DNA of 7,026 bases, from positions 1-7,026 of the forward strand of contig JAJQCU010000021.1 in the NCBI GenBank assembly GCA_021202575.1, in the 5' to 3' direction. A program made the translations under genes and the position numbers. Source of the DNA: Lachnospiraceae bacterium (GTDB lineage Bacteria; Bacillota; Clostridia; Lachnospirales; Lachnospiraceae). Positions within the stretch are counted from its first letter, which is position 1. Every line of letters starts with the position of its first letter. Shown here piece by piece: positions 5,570 to 7,026 of this stretch. A model generated the notes under the pieces. It was not told where the DNA came from, ran no database searches, and saw only the letters and a program-made list of their open reading frames with translations.

Positions 5570-7026
5570 TTACGCCTTAATCCTCTCCAGCTCCTTCAGC
5601 CAGATCGCGGCGCTGGCGTCAGAGGGCATGCGCAGATCCCCCCTGGGGGAGAGCGCCACAGACCCCACCTTGGGGCCGTCGGGCAGGCAGCTTCTCTTGA
5701 AATGCTGGGCGAAAAAGCGCTTATAAAACACCTTCAGCCATTTCAGGATCGTCTCTTTGTCATAGCTGCCCTCAAAGGAAAGGCAGGCCATACGATAAAT
5801 TTTGGAGGGAGAGCAGCCGTAGCGCAGCATGTAATATAAGAAGAAATCATGCAGCTCATAGGGGCCCACCAGATCCTCGGTTTTCTGGGAGATGGCTCCC
5901 TCCACGGGAGGCAGGAGCTCCGGGCTTACCGGGGTATCCAGCACATCCTCCAGCACAGATTTCAGCCGCTCCACGCCACACACCGTAGGCGTCCCTTGGG
6001 ACGTGTCCGCGTAATATTTCACCAGATGGCGGACCAGCGTCTTGGGAACGCCGGCATTGACACCGTACATGGACATATGATCGCCATTGTAGGTGGCCCA
6101 ACCCAGAGCCAGCTCGGACATATCGCCGGTGCCGATGACCATTCCGTTGTCCCGGTTGGCGATATCCATGAGAATCTGCGTCCGCTCTCTGGCCTGTCCG
6201 TTCTCATAGGTCACATTATGATGATCCATATCCTGCCCGATATCCTTAAAATGCAGGGTCACGGATTCCTTAATATCAATTTCCTCCAGTCTGGCGCCCA
6301 AAACGCCGGCCAGTGTACAGGCATTATGATAGGTCCTGTCAGTAGTGCCAAAGCAAGGCATGGTCACACAGCGGATGCCCGCCCTGTCCAGTCCCAGCAG
6401 ATCAAAGGCCTTCACCGTCACCAGCAAAGCCAGCGTGGAATCCAGCCCTCCGCTTAAACCGATCACCGCTCTCCCGCAGCCCGTGTGCTCCAGACGCTTT
6501 TTCAGCCCATGAGCCTGAATAGAGAGAATCTCCTCACACCTCTCCTGCCGGTCCTTATCGTCCTCCGGCACAAAGGGCGTTCTGGCAAAAACGCGTTCCA
6601 GCCTTACCTCCTGCTCCTTCAGTGAAAAAGGCACATGCAAGTACATGGCGTTGCTTTCCTGATCCTGAAAAGCGAACAGCTTTCTCCTGTCATGATTCAG
6701 CCGCTGAACATCCATATCCGCGAAAATCGTCTGCGCTCCGAACCGCTTCGACTCCGCCAGCACCGTTCCGTTCTCACAGACAATATTATGGCCGCCAAAG
6801 ACCAGGTCCTGAGTGTACTCTCCCTCCCCCGCGCTGCAATAAAGATACCCCGCCACCAGCCTGGCGGAGGTGGAGGAAACCAGATTGCGCCGATATGCCG
6901 CCTTTCCAACAGTCTCATTGGAGGCGGACAGATTGACAATCAGATTAGCCCCGGCCTTCGCGTGACGCTGGGACGGAGAGATGGGCACCCACAGATCCTC
7001 ACAGAGCTCACATGCCACCTGGAGGC
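5570..7026 (-). CDS. nadE: Glutamine-dependent NAD+ synthetase, C-terminal part
   Basis: Makes NAD+ from nicotinic acid adenine dinucleotide and ATP, using ammonia released from glutamine by an N-terminal nitrilase-type amidase domain. About 485 codons are present; the family is around 640 residues, so roughly the first 150 lie beyond the window. The frame is open to the edge, so the GTG at 7018 is an internal Val, not a start. The visible part opens inside the amidase domain with VACELCEDLWVP, whose CED cysteine (codon 7003-7001) is the expected glutaminase nucleophile, then NLIVNLSAS and AYLYCSAGEGE-like sequence (here GYLYCSAGEGEYTQDLVFGG). The synthetase domain carries the PP-loop SGGLDS (6454-6437) and GTGDMSELALGWATYNGDHM, typical of the NadE active site. 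The C-terminus is complete. It is convergent with the small membrane-protein gene, 9 bases away. Confidence 0.95.
   Translation of the reverse strand, partial: LQVACELCEDLWVPISPSQRHAKAGANLIVNLSASNETVGKAAYRRNLVSSTSARLVAGYLYCSAGEGEYTQDLVFGGHNIVCENGTVLAESKRFGAQTIFADMDVQRLNHDRRKLFAFQDQESNAMYLHVPFSLKEQEVRLERVFARTPFVPEDDKDRQERCEEILSIQAHGLKKRLEHTGCGRAVIGLSGGLDSTLALLVTVKAFDLLGLDRAGIRCVTMPCFGTTDRTYHNACTLAGVLGARLEEIDIKESVTLHFKDIGQDMDHHNVTYENGQARERTQILMDIANRDNGMVIGTGDMSELALGWATYNGDHMSMYGVNAGVPKTLVRHLVKYYADTSQGTPTVCGVERLKSVLEDVLDTPVSPELLPPVEGAISQKTEDLVGPYELHDFFLYYMLRYGCSPSKIYRMACLSFEGSYDKETILKWLKVFYKRFFAQHFKRSCLPDGPKVGSVALSPRGDLRMPSDASAAIWLKELERIKA

Noticed and set aside
6998..7018. GTG at 7018 as a true nadE start
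   Set aside because: The frame stays open to the window edge and this point lies within the conserved amidase segment before the catalytic cysteine, so the gene is cut rather than short.

Overview
The window looks like chromosome from an anaerobic, moderately GC-rich Firmicute, most likely a member of the Lachnospiraceae or a close relative. This rests on gene content: a DapL-type diaminopimelate pathway, a class I-alpha glutamine synthetase followed by an ANTAR-domain regulator (the clostridial glnA-nitR arrangement), a divergent COG0523 GTPase, and a small Lachnospiraceae-like membrane protein with a degenerate FMN-binding-like domain. No phage, transposase, CRISPR, rRNA or tRNA gene is visible.

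Layout from left to right. Bases 1-290 (minus) hold the N-terminal part of a CobW/COG0523-type metal-chaperone GTPase, cut by the window edge. A hairpin with a short T run (307-337) separates it from dapL (354-1568, minus). A 162-base gap upstream of dapL carries a long imperfect palindrome (1601-1671) and a weak promoter candidate. Next come dapF (1731-2576, minus), an ANTAR regulator (2583-3143, minus) only 6 bases from dapF, and glnA (3263-4591, minus). Bases 4592-5080 have no gene but are dense in signals: a structured glnA leader ending in a terminator-like helix plus U run, a good sigma-70 promoter (4767-4795), and a 204-base element (4801-5004) with 17-base terminal inverted repeats that folds completely into a four-way junction. 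On the other side lie a plus-strand gene for a small membrane-anchored protein (5081-5560) and, convergent with it, the C-terminal three quarters of glutamine-dependent NAD+ synthetase (5570-7026, minus, cut by the window edge).

How the genes fit together: glnA assimilates ammonium, and the adjacent ANTAR protein probably controls transcription termination in the glnA leader. DapL and DapF are the last two steps to meso-diaminopimelate for lysine and peptidoglycan. NadE consumes glutamine. The neighbourhood is therefore centred on nitrogen and amino-acid supply.

The most notable points are: (1) DapF has lost the first of its two catalytic cysteines (Phe75 in an M-F-G-N-W context where M-C-G-N-G is usual); (2) the cloverleaf-like 204-base repeat element sits about 5 bases from the glnA -35 box; (3) the glnA leader looks like an attenuator that would suit the neighbouring ANTAR protein. 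These are readings by eye, with no alignment, folding program or database search behind them.
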